54,498 nt of DNA from UBA9619 sp964630665 (GCA_964630665.1 CAZVVN010000014.1:1-54498), one strand, 5' to 3'. Numbered from the stretch's first letter, positions 1-9,003 are shown. Made by a program: numbers and translations. Notes: generated from the sequence alone by a model not told the origin.

Positions 1-799
1 GCAAGCCGATGGACAGGCCATAATCCACCGCCATACGCACGATCGTATCGACACCATCTATATAGAGCCAGTAGGCCAGCAGGAACAGCCATGCTCCGCG
101 GTACTGGCGCAGGTTTCGGGCGGTCTGCCCCAGGGCAGAAAAAGTCTCGGCGAGATTCGCCCGTCGAGCAGACCTGGGGGCAGGTTCGTCCACCCAGAGC
201 AGAAGTGGGATGGAGAACACCGACCACCACACAGCCACGCTCACGAACGACCAGCGTACCCCGGCAATGGCATCCGCAAGCCCGAAAAGTTGGGGCTTCA
301 GGGTCATCAGGACATTGACCAGGAACAGTATCCCCCCGCCCAGATAACCCAGGGCAAAACCCAGCGCAGAGATTCGGTGTCGCGTAGCAGCCGGGGACAC
401 GACAACCAGTAGCGCATCGTAGAAAGTATTCGCGCCGGAAAAACCGACCACCGCGATCGCGTACAGCAGTATTGCGAACGGCCACATTCCAGCTTCCACC
501 AAATAGAGAGCCCCGGTCGCCAGCACGCCCACGCAGGCGAATGCCGCCAGCATGCGTTTTCGTAAGCCGCCAATATCGGCCATGGCACCGAGGATTGGTG
601 CCAGGATCACCACGATCAGGCTGGCGAGCGAGTTACCGATGCCAAGGTAATAGGTGCTCTGGGTGACCTCGACACCCTGGCTCCAGTATTGTTTGAAAAA
701 CAGTGGGAAAAACCCCGCCATGACCGTGGTGGCAAAAGCTGAATTGGCCCAGTCGTACATCGCCCAGGAAAAGGCGCTTCTGCGGGTGCTCGTCTGCAT
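1..799 (-). CDS. MFS transporter, UMF1/Atg22-like family (C-terminus outside window)
   Basis: The reverse strand is open from an ATG at 799-797 to the left edge (266 codons), preceded by the strong ribosome site AGGAGGATCTC. The N-terminus contains MYDWANSAFATTV, the hallmark of the UMF1 branch of the major facilitator superfamily, and further in lies DGVDTIVRMAVDYG, also typical of that branch. Hydrophobic helices alternate with short loops (for example the stretch after WSQGVEVTQSTYYLG and the one after LRKRM). About 266 of the expected 420-450 residues are visible, so the last four to five helices lie beyond the window. Family members are inner-membrane carriers of poorly known substrate; the yeast relative exports amino acids from the vacuole. 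It is divergent from the GFA-like gene and shares about 140 bases of control region with it. Family assignment is firm, substrate unknown. Confidence 0.9.
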   Translation of the reverse strand, partial: MQTSTRRSAFSWAMYDWANSAFATTVMAGFFPLFFKQYWSQGVEVTQSTYYLGIGNSLASLIVVILAPILGAMADIGGLRKRMLAAFACVGVLATGALYLVEAGMWPFAILLYAIAVVGFSGANTFYDALLVVVSPAATRHRISALGFALGYLGGGILFLVNVLMTLKPQLFGLADAIAGVRWSFVSVAVWWSVFSIPLLLWVDEPAPRSARRANLAETFSALGQTARNLRQYRGAWLFLLAYWLYIDGVDTIVRMAVDYGLSIGL

Positions 800-863
800 G
801 AGATCCTCCTGGTTTCTGTCGTGCAATGGTCGGAATCTGTCGCGCCCCAGTGTATTCTATAAG

Positions 864-899
864 CGAGTTGTGCTGTGGAATGTGCACCAACTCGAGTTG
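864..899. promoter_or_regulatory. Possible operator: palindrome plus direct half-site between divergent genes
   Basis: A perfect 12-base palindrome, CAACTCGAGTTG, lies at 888-899, and its right half CGAGTTG occurs again at 864-870 in the same orientation. Both sit between the divergent MFS gene (start 799) and GFA-like gene (start 940). The placement suits a regulator binding site, but short palindromes occur by chance and no regulator gene is adjacent. Confidence 0.3.
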
Positions 900-939
900 A
901 TGCGCGAAACTGGTGAAAACCTAATCTGAGGAAAGGTAG

Positions 940-1350
940 ATGACCTCCAAAATCAGCGGAAGATGTTTGTGCGGTTCAGTCAGTTTTGAATGCGATCAGG
1001 TACCGGTCTTTCAAGCCAACTGTCATTGTGATGATTGCCGTCGCTCGGGCGGCGGTGTGCACGCCTCTTTTGTGTTTGTTCCGGCGGATGGGTTGCGTGT
1101 GAACGGCCGAACGCAGACCTATGAGCACACCAGCGATGCGGGCAATATCATGACCAAGTACTTCTGTCCCGACTGTGGATCACAGATGTTCGCTTCGGGC
1201 AGCGGTAAACCGGAACGTCGTGGAATCCGGGTCGGTGTGATTGACGACGCCAGCTGGTTTAAACCCATGGCGAATGTCTACAGCTCTCGCAAGCTGCCGT
1301 CCACCCCGCTCGATCCCGAAGTCAAGGCGTTCGACAAGATGCCAGGTTGA
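940..1350 (+). CDS. GFA/CENP-V family zinc protein
   Basis: This 136-residue protein has the GFA (glutathione-dependent formaldehyde-activating enzyme) fold. Cysteines 9 and 11 (CLCGSVSF), the trio C28, C30 and C33 (CHCDDC) and the pair C76 and C79 (CPDCGS) are the structural and catalytic zinc ligands of the family. The length is normal. The ribosome site TGAGGAAAGG precedes the ATG. Family members bind a thiol cofactor or small thiol adduct, but many have no demonstrated formaldehyde activity, so the reaction is unassigned. It is divergent from the MFS gene and convergent with the DMT exporter. It is probably a soluble cytoplasmic protein. Confidence 0.88.
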   Translation: MTSKISGRCLCGSVSFECDQVPVFQANCHCDDCRRSGGGVHASFVFVPADGLRVNGRTQTYEHTSDAGNIMTKYFCPDCGSQMFASGSGKPERRGIRVGVIDDASWFKPMANVYSSRKLPSTPLDPEVKAFDKMPG

Positions 1351-1394
1351 GCCACGGGGCTGTACGGGTGCTCTGACAGCTGCACAGAATACGT

Positions 1395-2315
1395 TCAGGA
1401 AACGGGCCGTGATCCGGCCGCCGGTGTCGAGGCTCCCAGCAGGGCCATTGTGACAATGGCGCCCAGGATCAGGAAGCCGCCTGCGAATGCGCCCAAAGAG
1501 GGCACCTCACCGATAACGATCCAGACCAGTATCGGACCGGCAATGATCTCGGTGAGTGACAGCAAGGTGAGTTCGACTGCCAGAAGGTGACGTGCCCCGA
1601 CTGTGAAAAGTATAAAGCCGACTCCAACTTGAAATAGGCCCATACTGCTGCTGTAGGCAAGGTCAATGGGAGTCACGATCAGCCCACCACCGGTCAGGGC
1701 GATGCCGACAACTGCGAACAGCACAGCGAAGAGGCTGCCAAAGAAAATTGCGGGTAGCATATCTGTGCCTTGGCGCGTACGCAGTGACACAGCGAGACCG
1801 GAGAATCCCAGTGCGGCCATCAGCGCGAAAAGCTCCCCGAGCCCGCGACCCAGCGCGAGTTCTCCACCGGTCATGACTGCGAGGCCAGCGGCGGCCACCA
1901 TCATGCAGGCCCATGTAAGGCGCGTGATTTGCTCGCCCAGGAGCATTCGACCCAGCAGGGCGGTAAAAAATGGTGCCGCGGCCAGGATGAACAAGGCGTT
2001 GGCAACGGTCGTGAATTCCAGGGCCAGGATGAAGCCTGTAAACGCGACCGCCAGACACAGGCCGCCAACGACCGCCGGCAGCCCTGCCCAGAAGAAAATC
2101 TGCTTTGTTTTTTGTCGATAACGGATGACCAGCCACAGGCAAAGCATGAGCCACAAAGCTCCCGATCGATAAAACAGCACCTGCCAAGGTGTTGCCTCGT
2201 CGATCAACCGGTAGATCAAACCACCACTGCTCCAGAAAATACCGGCAGCGAGTACCAGCGGTATCCCCAGTTTGCGGCTGGGAGTCTTGGGCGTGGTGGG
2301 CGGAATACTGGACAC
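1395..2315 (-). CDS. EamA/DMT-family transporter
   Basis: A 306-residue integral membrane protein with about ten predicted helices arranged as two EamA repeats, the standard size for drug/metabolite transporters. The first repeat begins at residue 16 with LGIPLVLAAGIFWSSGG and the second near residue 160 with LFALMAALGFSGLAVSLR. The conserved late segment LSLTEIIAGPILVWIVIGE (the glutamate-rich region near helix 9) is present. Translation starts at GTG (2315-2313) with no strong ribosome site. It is one of four DMT proteins in this window. The family exports amino acids, nucleosides or related metabolites; the substrate cannot be read from the sequence. Confidence 0.9.
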   Translation of the reverse strand: MSSIPPTTPKTPSRKLGIPLVLAAGIFWSSGGLIYRLIDEATPWQVLFYRSGALWLMLCLWLVIRYRQKTKQIFFWAGLPAVVGGLCLAVAFTGFILALEFTTVANALFILAAAPFFTALLGRMLLGEQITRLTWACMMVAAAGLAVMTGGELALGRGLGELFALMAALGFSGLAVSLRTRQGTDMLPAIFFGSLFAVLFAVVGIALTGGGLIVTPIDLAYSSSMGLFQVGVGFILFTVGARHLLAVELTLLSLTEIIAGPILVWIVIGEVPSLGAFAGGFLILGAIVTMALLGASTPAAGSRPVS

Positions 2316-2552
2316 CGTAAGTACGTCTCGCTGGGCAGTGGCGGACCGATAGTACGTTATAGCGCTATCCGGAGGAATCGAAATCTGTGTATTGGTATGG
2401 GCTCCGTGCCTGAAGCGCAGTTCTGTTCAGAGCCAACCGTCACCGATTGAATCCATGGTTGCCCCCTACCGGTCGCTTGGTGCATCCTACGGGATCCACG
2501 CCATACGATATTTAACCTATGCAACGGGGCACGAAGCCCAAAGGAGGAGACG

Positions 2553-2870
2553 ATGTCTATCACCATGACCGTGTTGTACCCGAATGAGGAAGGCTCGAAG
2601 TTCGACTGGGACTACTACATGAACAGCCACATGAAACTCGTGGCGGAGCGGCTGGCCGGACCCGAGTTGCTCGATATCAGAGTCATCAAAGGGCTGGCCG
2701 GAGGGGCGCCAGGTGAATCGCCGGCTTACCAGGCAGCGGCGCTGATACATTATGAGAGCATGGACGGACTGGTAAGCAAGCTCACCGAGCACGGGCCGGA
2801 AGTCATGGGGGATATCCCCAACTACACCAGCGTGCAGCCGCTGGTCCAGTTCAGTGAAGACATGAGCTGA
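2553..2870 (+). CDS. EthD-family protein
   Basis: A 105-residue protein of the EthD dimeric alpha/beta-barrel family. The signature region is FDWDYYMNSHMKLV (residues 18-31), matching the family pattern of an aromatic-Y-x-x-x-H segment. An ideal AAAGGAGGAG ribosome site precedes the ATG. EthD proteins occur with ether-degrading P450 systems and in many unrelated operons; some relatives are monooxygenases or lyases, others have no known activity. Here it stands alone, upstream of the decarboxylase with a gap of about 95 bases, so the two may be co-transcribed. Cytoplasmic. The precise role is unknown. Confidence 0.85.
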   Translation: MSITMTVLYPNEEGSKFDWDYYMNSHMKLVAERLAGPELLDIRVIKGLAGGAPGESPAYQAAALIHYESMDGLVSKLTEHGPEVMGDIPNYTSVQPLVQFSEDMS

Positions 2871-2966
2871 TTCTACGGCGGGTCAATCGGTCCCGCAGCT
2901 ATTCCGCCTCCACTGACTGAATCCACCACCTGTTGCTGACGGGTGGTGCTCCTGTGAGCATAAAAC

Positions 2967-4355
2967 ATGACCAGTTATCACATGTCTCCCGAAGCATTCC
3001 GAAAGAACGGCCATGCGCTCATCGACTGGATTGCCGGTTATATGGAATCGGTGGAAAACCTGCCGGTCCAGTCCACCGTGGAACCCGGAGAGATTCGGCA
3101 GAAGATCCCGGAGTCAGCGCCTGAAATACCTGAGTCGTTCGATGCCCTGCTGGCAGATCTGGACTCGGTGGTGATGCCCGGTGTGACGCACTGGCAGTCG
3201 CCCAACTGGTTTGCTTATTTTCCGGCGAATTCGTCACCACCGGCGGTGCTCGGCGAATTGGCGGCCGCAGGGCTTGCCGTACAGGGCATGCTGTGGTCGA
3301 CGAGTCCTGCAGCAACGGAGGTCGAATCTGCGGTGCTCGACTGGCTGGTGGATCTGATGGGGTTGCCCCACACGTGGAAGATGTCCGGCCCGGGGGGTGG
3401 GGTCATACAGATGTCTGCTTCAGACTCGACCCATGCGGCACTGGTCGTTGCCCGGCACAACAAGGATGTACCAATCGAACGCCAGGTGGTTTACGCCTCG
3501 AGTCAGGCACATTCCTCTATTGAAAAAGGCGCCCGGGTAGCCGGGTTCTCCCACGTCAGACTGGTCGAAGTCGACCGACAGTTCGCCCTGAATCCCGCAG
3601 CATTATCGGCGGTAATTGAACGTGATCTCGAAAGTGGACTGACACCTGTGTTTGTGGTCTCCGCACTGGGCACCACCGGTACCGGTGCGGTGGATCCGAT
3701 CGGGGAAATCGGCCGGCTGGCGAGAAAATACGGACTGTGGCATCACGTCGATGCGGCCTGGGCCGGCAACGCCATGATCTGCCCGGAATATCGACACCAC
3801 CAGCCGGATCTTTCAAACGTCGACAGCTATACGTTTAATCCGCACAAGTGGATGTTCACTAATTTCGACTGCAATGTGTTCTGGGTAGCGGATCGCACAC
3901 TGCTGCTTGAGACCTTGAGCATTCTGCCGCCTTATCTCAGGAATGCCGCGTCCGACTCTGGAGAGGTGGTCGATTACCGGGACTGGCATGTGCCGCTGGG
4001 CCGGCGGTTTCGCGCACTGAAGCTGTGGTGGGTATTACGCTCCTACGGTGCCGAAGGAATCCGGCATCACATCCGGGAGCACATCCGGATGGCGCAGGCG
4101 CTGTCCGCCAGGCTACAGTCCGACTCAAGGTTCGAGGTCATCTCACCAACGGATTTCGCGCTGGTCTGTTTCCGCCACGTCGATGGTGACCAGGCCACCA
4201 ACCGAATCGCAGAGAAGGTCAACGAGTCGGGCAGGGCGATGCTGACGGCATCGCGGATCGATGACCGGGCTTTTGTTCGGGTGTCGGTCGGACAGACTCG
4301 GACTGAACAACGCCACGTCGATGCATTGTGGGAGATGATTAACGACTTCGCCTGA
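2967..4355 (+). CDS. Aromatic-L-amino-acid decarboxylase-like PLP enzyme (group II)
   Basis: At 462 residues this is a full-length group II decarboxylase closely resembling aromatic amino acid decarboxylases. The PLP lysine is K294 in the motif NPHKWMFTNFDC. The ring-stacking histidine lies in SSQAHSSIEKG (about residue 182), and the aspartate that pairs with the PLP nitrogen is in VDAAWAG (about residue 262). The N-terminal WQSPNWFAYFPANSSPP and LWSTSPAATEVE are diagnostic of the dopa/tryptophan/tyrosine branch rather than the glutamate branch. It should release CO2 from an aromatic amino acid to give an aryl-ethylamine. The ribosome site before the ATG is weak. The EthD gene lies upstream and a methyltransferase is convergent downstream; a link with that methyltransferase is only conjecture. 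Confidence 0.9.
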   Translation: MTSYHMSPEAFRKNGHALIDWIAGYMESVENLPVQSTVEPGEIRQKIPESAPEIPESFDALLADLDSVVMPGVTHWQSPNWFAYFPANSSPPAVLGELAAAGLAVQGMLWSTSPAATEVESAVLDWLVDLMGLPHTWKMSGPGGGVIQMSASDSTHAALVVARHNKDVPIERQVVYASSQAHSSIEKGARVAGFSHVRLVEVDRQFALNPAALSAVIERDLESGLTPVFVVSALGTTGTGAVDPIGEIGRLARKYGLWHHVDAAWAGNAMICPEYRHHQPDLSNVDSYTFNPHKWMFTNFDCNVFWVADRTLLLETLSILPPYLRNAASDSGEVVDYRDWHVPLGRRFRALKLWWVLRSYGAEGIRHHIREHIRMAQALSARLQSDSRFEVISPTDFALVCFRHVDGDQATNRIAEKVNESGRAMLTASRIDDRAFVRVSVGQTRTEQRHVDALWEMINDFA

Positions 4356-4475
4356 GGACGGGAAGATTCTTTCAGGTCACTCGATTGGGCGAATACGGAA
4401 TTACGGATCAAAGCTGTCAACAGCGGATGCGGGCAACCGTAGAATCCGTCTCAGCGTACCAGGATGGCGGGGAAG

Positions 4476-5105
4476 TTAGGGTTTGAGGACCAGCAGTTTG
4501 CCTCCGATACCCTGCTTGACGAGGTAGGGGACGTCCTCCAGCGATTCGATGCTGAAGCCGTGACGTCTCCGGCTGTCCTCCAGCAGTTTCTCCCAGCCGA
4601 GGTCATGCCAGCCTTTGCCGTTGACGGTAGCCACCAATAGCCCGCCGGGTAGCAGGCAGTCCAGCAGTCTCGCGGCCTGATCAGGCTGTTCGGGCTTGTG
4701 CGAGAAAACGCCGACGCAAATCACCGCCTGGTATATACGGGGGATGTCGAGTTCGGTCGAGAGGTCCCCTTCCAGCAACGTCCTGTAGATCTCAAGTGTG
4801 CGGGCTTTGTCGAGCATTTCCGGTGACAGATCGATACCGTCGATATGCTGATAACCGGCCTCCGCCAGCAGCTGTCCGGCAAGTCCGGTACCGCAGCCCA
4901 TGTCCAGAATCGGCTTGGACCGGTCGGCGACCAGCCCGCTGAACAGGCTGACTGCGTGCTGGGGAGCAACATAGCCGAATTCCTCGATCAACTCCTTGTC
5001 GTAGGTCGGGGCCCACTTGCGGTAGACCTCCTTTTGTTCATCACTGGACAGGGCGACGTAGTTCTTTGCCAGTCGCGGGTCTACTTTTTTGGAGGAGTGC
5101 GCCAC
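4476..5105 (-). CDS. Class I SAM-dependent methyltransferase
   Basis: A 209-residue protein with a Rossmann-type methyltransferase fold. Motif I is ILDMGCGTGLAG (about residues 66-77), and the acidic end of strand 2 follows in IDGIDLSPEMLDKA. The later stretch LDCLLPGGLLVATVNGKG corresponds to motif III. The first 60 residues are a helical lid beginning MAHSSKKVDPRLAKNYVAL. It resembles the Williams-Beuren syndrome WBSCR27-like group (YRKWAPTYDKEL), whose substrates are mostly unknown. It is transcribed towards the decarboxylase, and the intergenic space on either side is short. Small-molecule substrate is likely but not identified. Confidence 0.85.
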   Translation of the reverse strand: MAHSSKKVDPRLAKNYVALSSDEQKEVYRKWAPTYDKELIEEFGYVAPQHAVSLFSGLVADRSKPILDMGCGTGLAGQLLAEAGYQHIDGIDLSPEMLDKARTLEIYRTLLEGDLSTELDIPRIYQAVICVGVFSHKPEQPDQAARLLDCLLPGGLLVATVNGKGWHDLGWEKLLEDSRRRHGFSIESLEDVPYLVKQGIGGKLLVLKP

Positions 5106-5292
5106 GCTTTTCAGAACCTGGATAATCTCATTGAGCTTCGAAGAGTTTTCGCCGCGCTGTTCGGCTGGTAGCTCGAGTTAGCGGTGATCAGCCTGTGTTC
5201 CAGGATGACTTTGACTGGTAAAAGGTGTCTGCGCAGAAACGGCCGGACGCCGGATTCGTTTCCACCGGCCGGGTCCCGAAACGGGCCCTCGA

Positions 5293-6130
5293 TCAGTGCC
5301 TGCCTTTGAATTCCGGTTTCCGTTTGTTCACGAAGGCATCGATTCCTTCCCGTCCGTCGTGGCCGGACATGTTGCCGGCGATCTCTTCAGTTTCGATGTT
5401 GGTTTGGTCAATAAAGCCGTTGCTGAAGGTGGTTTGCAGCATTTNNNNNNNNNNTTCGCGCCGAGGCATATGCCATGGTCGGCCCCTCGGCCATCGCCTG
5501 GGCCTGCTTCAGGGCTGCTTCGAGCGCCGAACCTTCAGGCACCGTGCGGGTGACCAGCCCCCAGTCCACTGCTTCTTGTGCGGACAGTTCACGGTTCTCG
5601 AAGACCAGTTCCTGTGTCCGGCGCAGGCCAATGAGGCGCGGGAGAATCCAGGTCGATCCACCGTCTGGGCTCAATCCCGCAGCCGTGTAAGCCAGCCGGA
5701 ACCGGGCGGTTTCATCCACCAGTACGATGTCCCCAACCAAAGACATGGGCACACCTGCTCCCGCAGCCATTCCATTGATCGCCACGATGACGGGCTTGGG
5801 CATAGTCAGGAACACATCCAGGGCGGCATGTAGTTCATCAGCGATCGGGCGGAGTTTTTCGGGCTTGCCCTCGAAGGCACGAAATTCCTTGAGATCGCCG
5901 CCGAAGCTGAAGACATTGCCTTCGGCTGAGAAGACGCAGGCGCGAACACTCTCGTCATCCCGGGCTGCGGACGCGGCAGTCTTCAGGTCGGTTGCCAGCT
6001 GTGCCGAGAGGGCATTACCCGCCTGGGGCCGGTTGAGTTTGATGATGGCGACTGCACCGTCGCGCAGGTAGTTGACTGTCTCTAGATCCACGGTGCCCTC
6101 CAGGTGGGTAATGGTGATCTTTGTCGGCAC
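5293..6130 (-). CDS. Enoyl-CoA hydratase/isomerase family protein, interrupted by an assembly gap
   Basis: The reading frame runs from a GTG at 6130 to the Ns at 5454, and resumes in another frame at 5442 to end at a TGA at 5293-5295, so the annotated span is not a multiple of three. The part before the gap holds the crotonase fold: FSFGGDLKEF (CoA loop), INGMAAGAGVPMSLVGD (first oxyanion segment) and GLSPDGGSTWILPR. The C-terminal piece after the gap, IAGNMSGHDGREGIDAF, then a KRKPEFKG ending, is the usual crotonase tail. Both glutamates of true hydratases are missing; the aspartate in SPDGG is what isomerases of the PaaG type use, so an isomerase-like role is more likely. Comparison with relatives suggests only a few residues are lost in the gap. 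A ~16-residue N-terminal extension precedes the fold. Confidence 0.85.
5445..5454. other. Ten-N scaffold gap
   Basis: Exactly ten Ns interrupt the enoyl-CoA hydratase-like gene. The reading frame before and after differs, and the flanking protein pieces nearly abut when compared with crotonase relatives. The N run is therefore a fixed-size placeholder for a short gap or unresolved overlap, not a measured distance or a biological disruption. Confidence 0.98.
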
Positions 6131-6266
6131 AATGATACACGCAGATGTATGGGCGGCGCTCCGATTCTGCTAGACCATGTCGCGTCAGGTTGTCGTGAAA
6201 TAGCACCGGGCCGGCAACTGTGTAACAATCCTGCGATCATGGTAACAGACCTCGGGAGGCGTCAGA

Positions 6267-7031
6267 TTGAAAGCGGTATCAATTTCCGAGCAGCGTGATG
6301 AATCGATGCTCCACCGAAGAGAGCGGGTGGCGCTCGCGGCATCTTTTCGTTGGGCGGCGCGCCTTAATCTGCACGAAGGTGTAGCGAACCATTTTTCCCT
6401 GGCGGTCAACGATGGGACTCACTTCCTTTTGAATCCCAATCAGCGCCACTTCTCACGAATCCGGGCCAGCGACCTTCTGCTTCTCGATGTAGACGATATG
6501 GCTGTCATGGAGCGGGATGATGCGCCCGACCCGACCGCGTGGGGACTGCACGGGTCGGTTCATCGCCACTGCCCGCGTGCTCGATGCATCATGCATGTAC
6601 ATCCGATCTACTCGACGGTGCTGGCGAGTCTCGCAGACAGCAATCTGCCACCGATCGACCAGAATACAGCGATCTTTTTCAATCGCTATGTGATTGATGA
6701 TGACTATGGCGGCCTGGCATTCTCCGAGGAGGGTCAGCGCTGTGCCGAGTTGCTGTCCCGAAACGAGTGCAAGGTTATGGTCATGGGTAACCACGGGATC
6801 ATGGTCATTGGCAATGATGTTGCGGATACATTTAATCGTCTGTATTACTTTGAACGAGCTGCCGAGACCTACGTCAAGGCGCTTTGGACGCAGAAGCCAT
6901 TAAGAATTCTTGCCGATGAGTTGGCTGAACGAACGGCGCATGCTCTGGAAAGCTACCCAGGCCAGGGCGATAGACACTTCAATGAGCTTCTCGCGATTCT
7001 GGACGCCGAGGAATCCGACTACGCCGACTGA
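6267..7031 (+). CDS. Class II aldolase/adducin family protein
   Basis: A 254-residue protein of the class II aldolase/adducin fold. The N-terminal LNLHEGVANHFSLAV holds the conserved N-H-x-S phosphate-binding type motif. The zinc ligands are the HVH in CIMHVHPIYSTVL (about residue 110) and a later histidine in VMGNHGIMVIG (about residue 175). The start is TTG at 6267, chosen because GGGAGG lies 7-8 bases upstream; an in-frame ATG at 6306 is less well placed. Family members cleave sugar phosphates (L-fuculose or L-ribulose phosphates) or decarboxylate and dehydrate small acids; many environmental copies have no known substrate. It is divergent from the crotonase gene. Confidence 0.87.
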   Translation: MKAVSISEQRDESMLHRRERVALAASFRWAARLNLHEGVANHFSLAVNDGTHFLLNPNQRHFSRIRASDLLLLDVDDMAVMERDDAPDPTAWGLHGSVHRHCPRARCIMHVHPIYSTVLASLADSNLPPIDQNTAIFFNRYVIDDDYGGLAFSEEGQRCAELLSRNECKVMVMGNHGIMVIGNDVADTFNRLYYFERAAETYVKALWTQKPLRILADELAERTAHALESYPGQGDRHFNELLAILDAEESDYAD

Positions 7032-7196
7032 CCTCGGACCGTGCCGTAAGTTCGCTTTGCGACTCGGTTCGGTAACTGCATCAGTGGTCCCTTTGGCGCG
7101 GGCCAGGTCTCCCCGTATCGGTGGGCGATGTTCGCGAGTCACCCCAGCGCCGCGAAGGTCGAGCATCTTCTTTTTCCAGGCCATAGGAAAGAATCC

Positions 7197-7730
7197 GTGT
7201 CACTGCTGTACGAAATAGCAACTACGGCAATTCAGTTCTGGTACCTGGTGGTTACCGGGGTCATCGTCGTTGCAGTGTTCGTTCAGAGAGGTAGTCAGCG
7301 ATTCGATGATCTTGTCCTAGCGGGCCTTTCCTGCCTTGAGCGTGAAATGGACAGCTTTCCTGATGTCTTGTACTCAAATCTGCATCCGAACTGGTCGGTT
7401 TTCAGGAAAAGGTTCCAACATACTCTGCGCTCAGCCTGCCCGGGCATAACCCCCGAAGCCCTCGCTTATGTGCTCGAGCAGTTTGATACCTGTTACGAGT
7501 ATGACGACGGCGTTTACTCGAAGTTCGACTCACTGGGTGAAAGCCCCCAGGGGCCCGACGGTGCGTTTGTGCCGCTGGTGGCGCCTTTTGAACAGCGCCA
7601 CTTCAAGACGGTCGAGTCTCGGCGACGCCGCCGACGGGTCCTGCGTTTTGCCGTGGGCGGCATCGCTTACATGCTGGCCGTGACCCTGGTGATTGGGTTT
7701 CTGGTCTTCACCAGAGGACAGGGTTGGTGA
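7197..7730 (+). CDS. Hypothetical protein with one transmembrane helix at each end
   Basis: I do not recognise this family. The best start is GTG at 7197, with AGGAAAG just upstream, giving 177 residues; an in-frame ATG at 7128 has no ribosome site. A helix near residues 9-30 (FWYLVVTGVIVVAVFV) and one near 152-173 (YMLAVTLVIGFLVF) flank a polar middle domain of about 120 residues. The second helix is preceded by a very basic stretch (RRRRRRVLR), so by the positive-inside rule both ends and the middle domain probably lie on the cytoplasmic side or at its surface. It contains two isolated cysteines in GLSCLERE and DTCYEYDD. It is separated from the cupin gene by about 100 bases. Confidence 0.6.
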   Translation: MSLLYEIATTAIQFWYLVVTGVIVVAVFVQRGSQRFDDLVLAGLSCLEREMDSFPDVLYSNLHPNWSVFRKRFQHTLRSACPGITPEALAYVLEQFDTCYEYDDGVYSKFDSLGESPQGPDGAFVPLVAPFEQRHFKTVESRRRRRRVLRFAVGGIAYMLAVTLVIGFLVFTRGQGW

Positions 7731-7831
7731 AATTCATGTGCGGGTTGATGTTGAATTGAACCTAGAACCCTTCAAAATAGCGAACCCGTGATGGGTTTAC
7801 CCGTTACTCCAGCTGACAGAGTGATTGAAAC

Positions 7832-8971
7832 TTGAATGCCCAAGCGAACGAGCCACTGCTGACTGCGGACCAGATTCAACTGGCTGAGGTCGTGCTGCCC
7901 TGCAGTGAGCTGGACCCGGCACTGGGTTTTTTCGTTGACCGATTGGGGTTTCGACTTGATACGATTTTTCCGGCTGATGCGCCGGCATTCGCAGTACTCT
8001 CAGGACATGGATTGCGTTTGAGACTGGACTGTCACGCGTCAGGACCGAGCGGTGTACTGCGACTGCACTGTGAGGATCCACAACTGGTAGGGGGTGGCGA
8101 CCTGTGCCTGGAAGCCCCCAACGGAACCCGCATTGAGTTGGTCTCAAGCAGGTCTGTTGTGGACCTGCCGCCACTTACGCAGTCGTTCGTTTTCAGCCGA
8201 CTCGACGAGCATGCCGAATGGGGTGTTGGCCGCGCGGGTATGCGCTATCGTGATCTGATCCCAGGACGGCAGGGTGGCCGGTTTATTGCCTCGCACATCC
8301 ATATTCCGGACGGCGGACCGGTGCCGGATTATGTCCATTTTCACCGTATCCGTTTCCAGATGATCTACTGCTATAAAGGCTGGGCCCGACTGGTCTACCA
8401 AGACCAGGGTCCGCCATTTGTTCTCAATGCTGGTGACTGCGTGCTTCAACCACCGATGATCCGCCACCAGGTGCTTGAGTGTTCCGACAACATGGAGGTC
8501 ATAGAAATAGGCTGTCCAGCCCGGCATGAGACGTATGCCGACCACGACCTGATACTGCCCAGTCCGGAACTGAAGCCAGAACGGGATTTCGATGGCCAGG
8601 TTTTTGTCCGGCATGAGGTGGAGAAAGCATCCTGGGCCCCCTGGCGGGTCGAAGGCTTTGAGTGTCGTGACCTAGGAATCGCAGCAGCGACGAACGGACT
8701 TGCCGGTGTTCGGGTGGTCCGCGTGACACATGGTTCTCAAGGCAAAACCTGCAGTCACGACGGTGAGTTCCTATTCACTTTCGTGTTACAGGGTTCGGTG
8801 ACGCTGCTGCGTGAAGGGATTGAGCCGTTGGCACTCCACCAGGGTGATGCCATCGTGCTGCCCAGTGGTTTGAAGTACGCCCTGGCAGGATGCACAACTG
8901 ACCTAGAGTTGCTGGAGGTCGCCTTGCCGGCCTCATTCAAAACCGACTTTCACGCCGAAACAGCCCTCTGA
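7832..8971 (+). CDS. VOC-like domain fused to a double cupin
   Basis: This 379-residue protein appears to combine three modules. Residues 14-110 look like a VOC (glyoxalase/bleomycin-resistance) half: AEVVLPCSELDPALGFFVDRLG opens it (split here as AEVVLPCSELD, then FFVDRLGFRLD) and DLCLEAPNGTRIELV closes it. Residues 145-235 are a first cupin (HIHIPDGGPVPDYVHFH with later IRHQVLECS), and residues 255-375 a second cupin (SHDGEFLFTFVLQGSV, HQGDAIVLPSG). The histidine pair in VHFH and the later H in IRHQ are the likely metal ligands of cupin 1; cupin 2 has fewer histidines and may be structural. Start is TTG at 7832; a GTG at 7821 meets a stop after four codons. Function unknown; dioxygenase or isomerase chemistry would fit the fold. 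Confidence 0.75.
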   Translation: MNAQANEPLLTADQIQLAEVVLPCSELDPALGFFVDRLGFRLDTIFPADAPAFAVLSGHGLRLRLDCHASGPSGVLRLHCEDPQLVGGGDLCLEAPNGTRIELVSSRSVVDLPPLTQSFVFSRLDEHAEWGVGRAGMRYRDLIPGRQGGRFIASHIHIPDGGPVPDYVHFHRIRFQMIYCYKGWARLVYQDQGPPFVLNAGDCVLQPPMIRHQVLECSDNMEVIEIGCPARHETYADHDLILPSPELKPERDFDGQVFVRHEVEKASWAPWRVEGFECRDLGIAAATNGLAGVRVVRVTHGSQGKTCSHDGEFLFTFVLQGSVTLLREGIEPLALHQGDAIVLPSGLKYALAGCTTDLELLEVALPASFKTDFHAETAL

Positions 8972-9003
8972 AGCCGGACCTCCCTGCTAGGGGTCAGTTC
9001 GCT

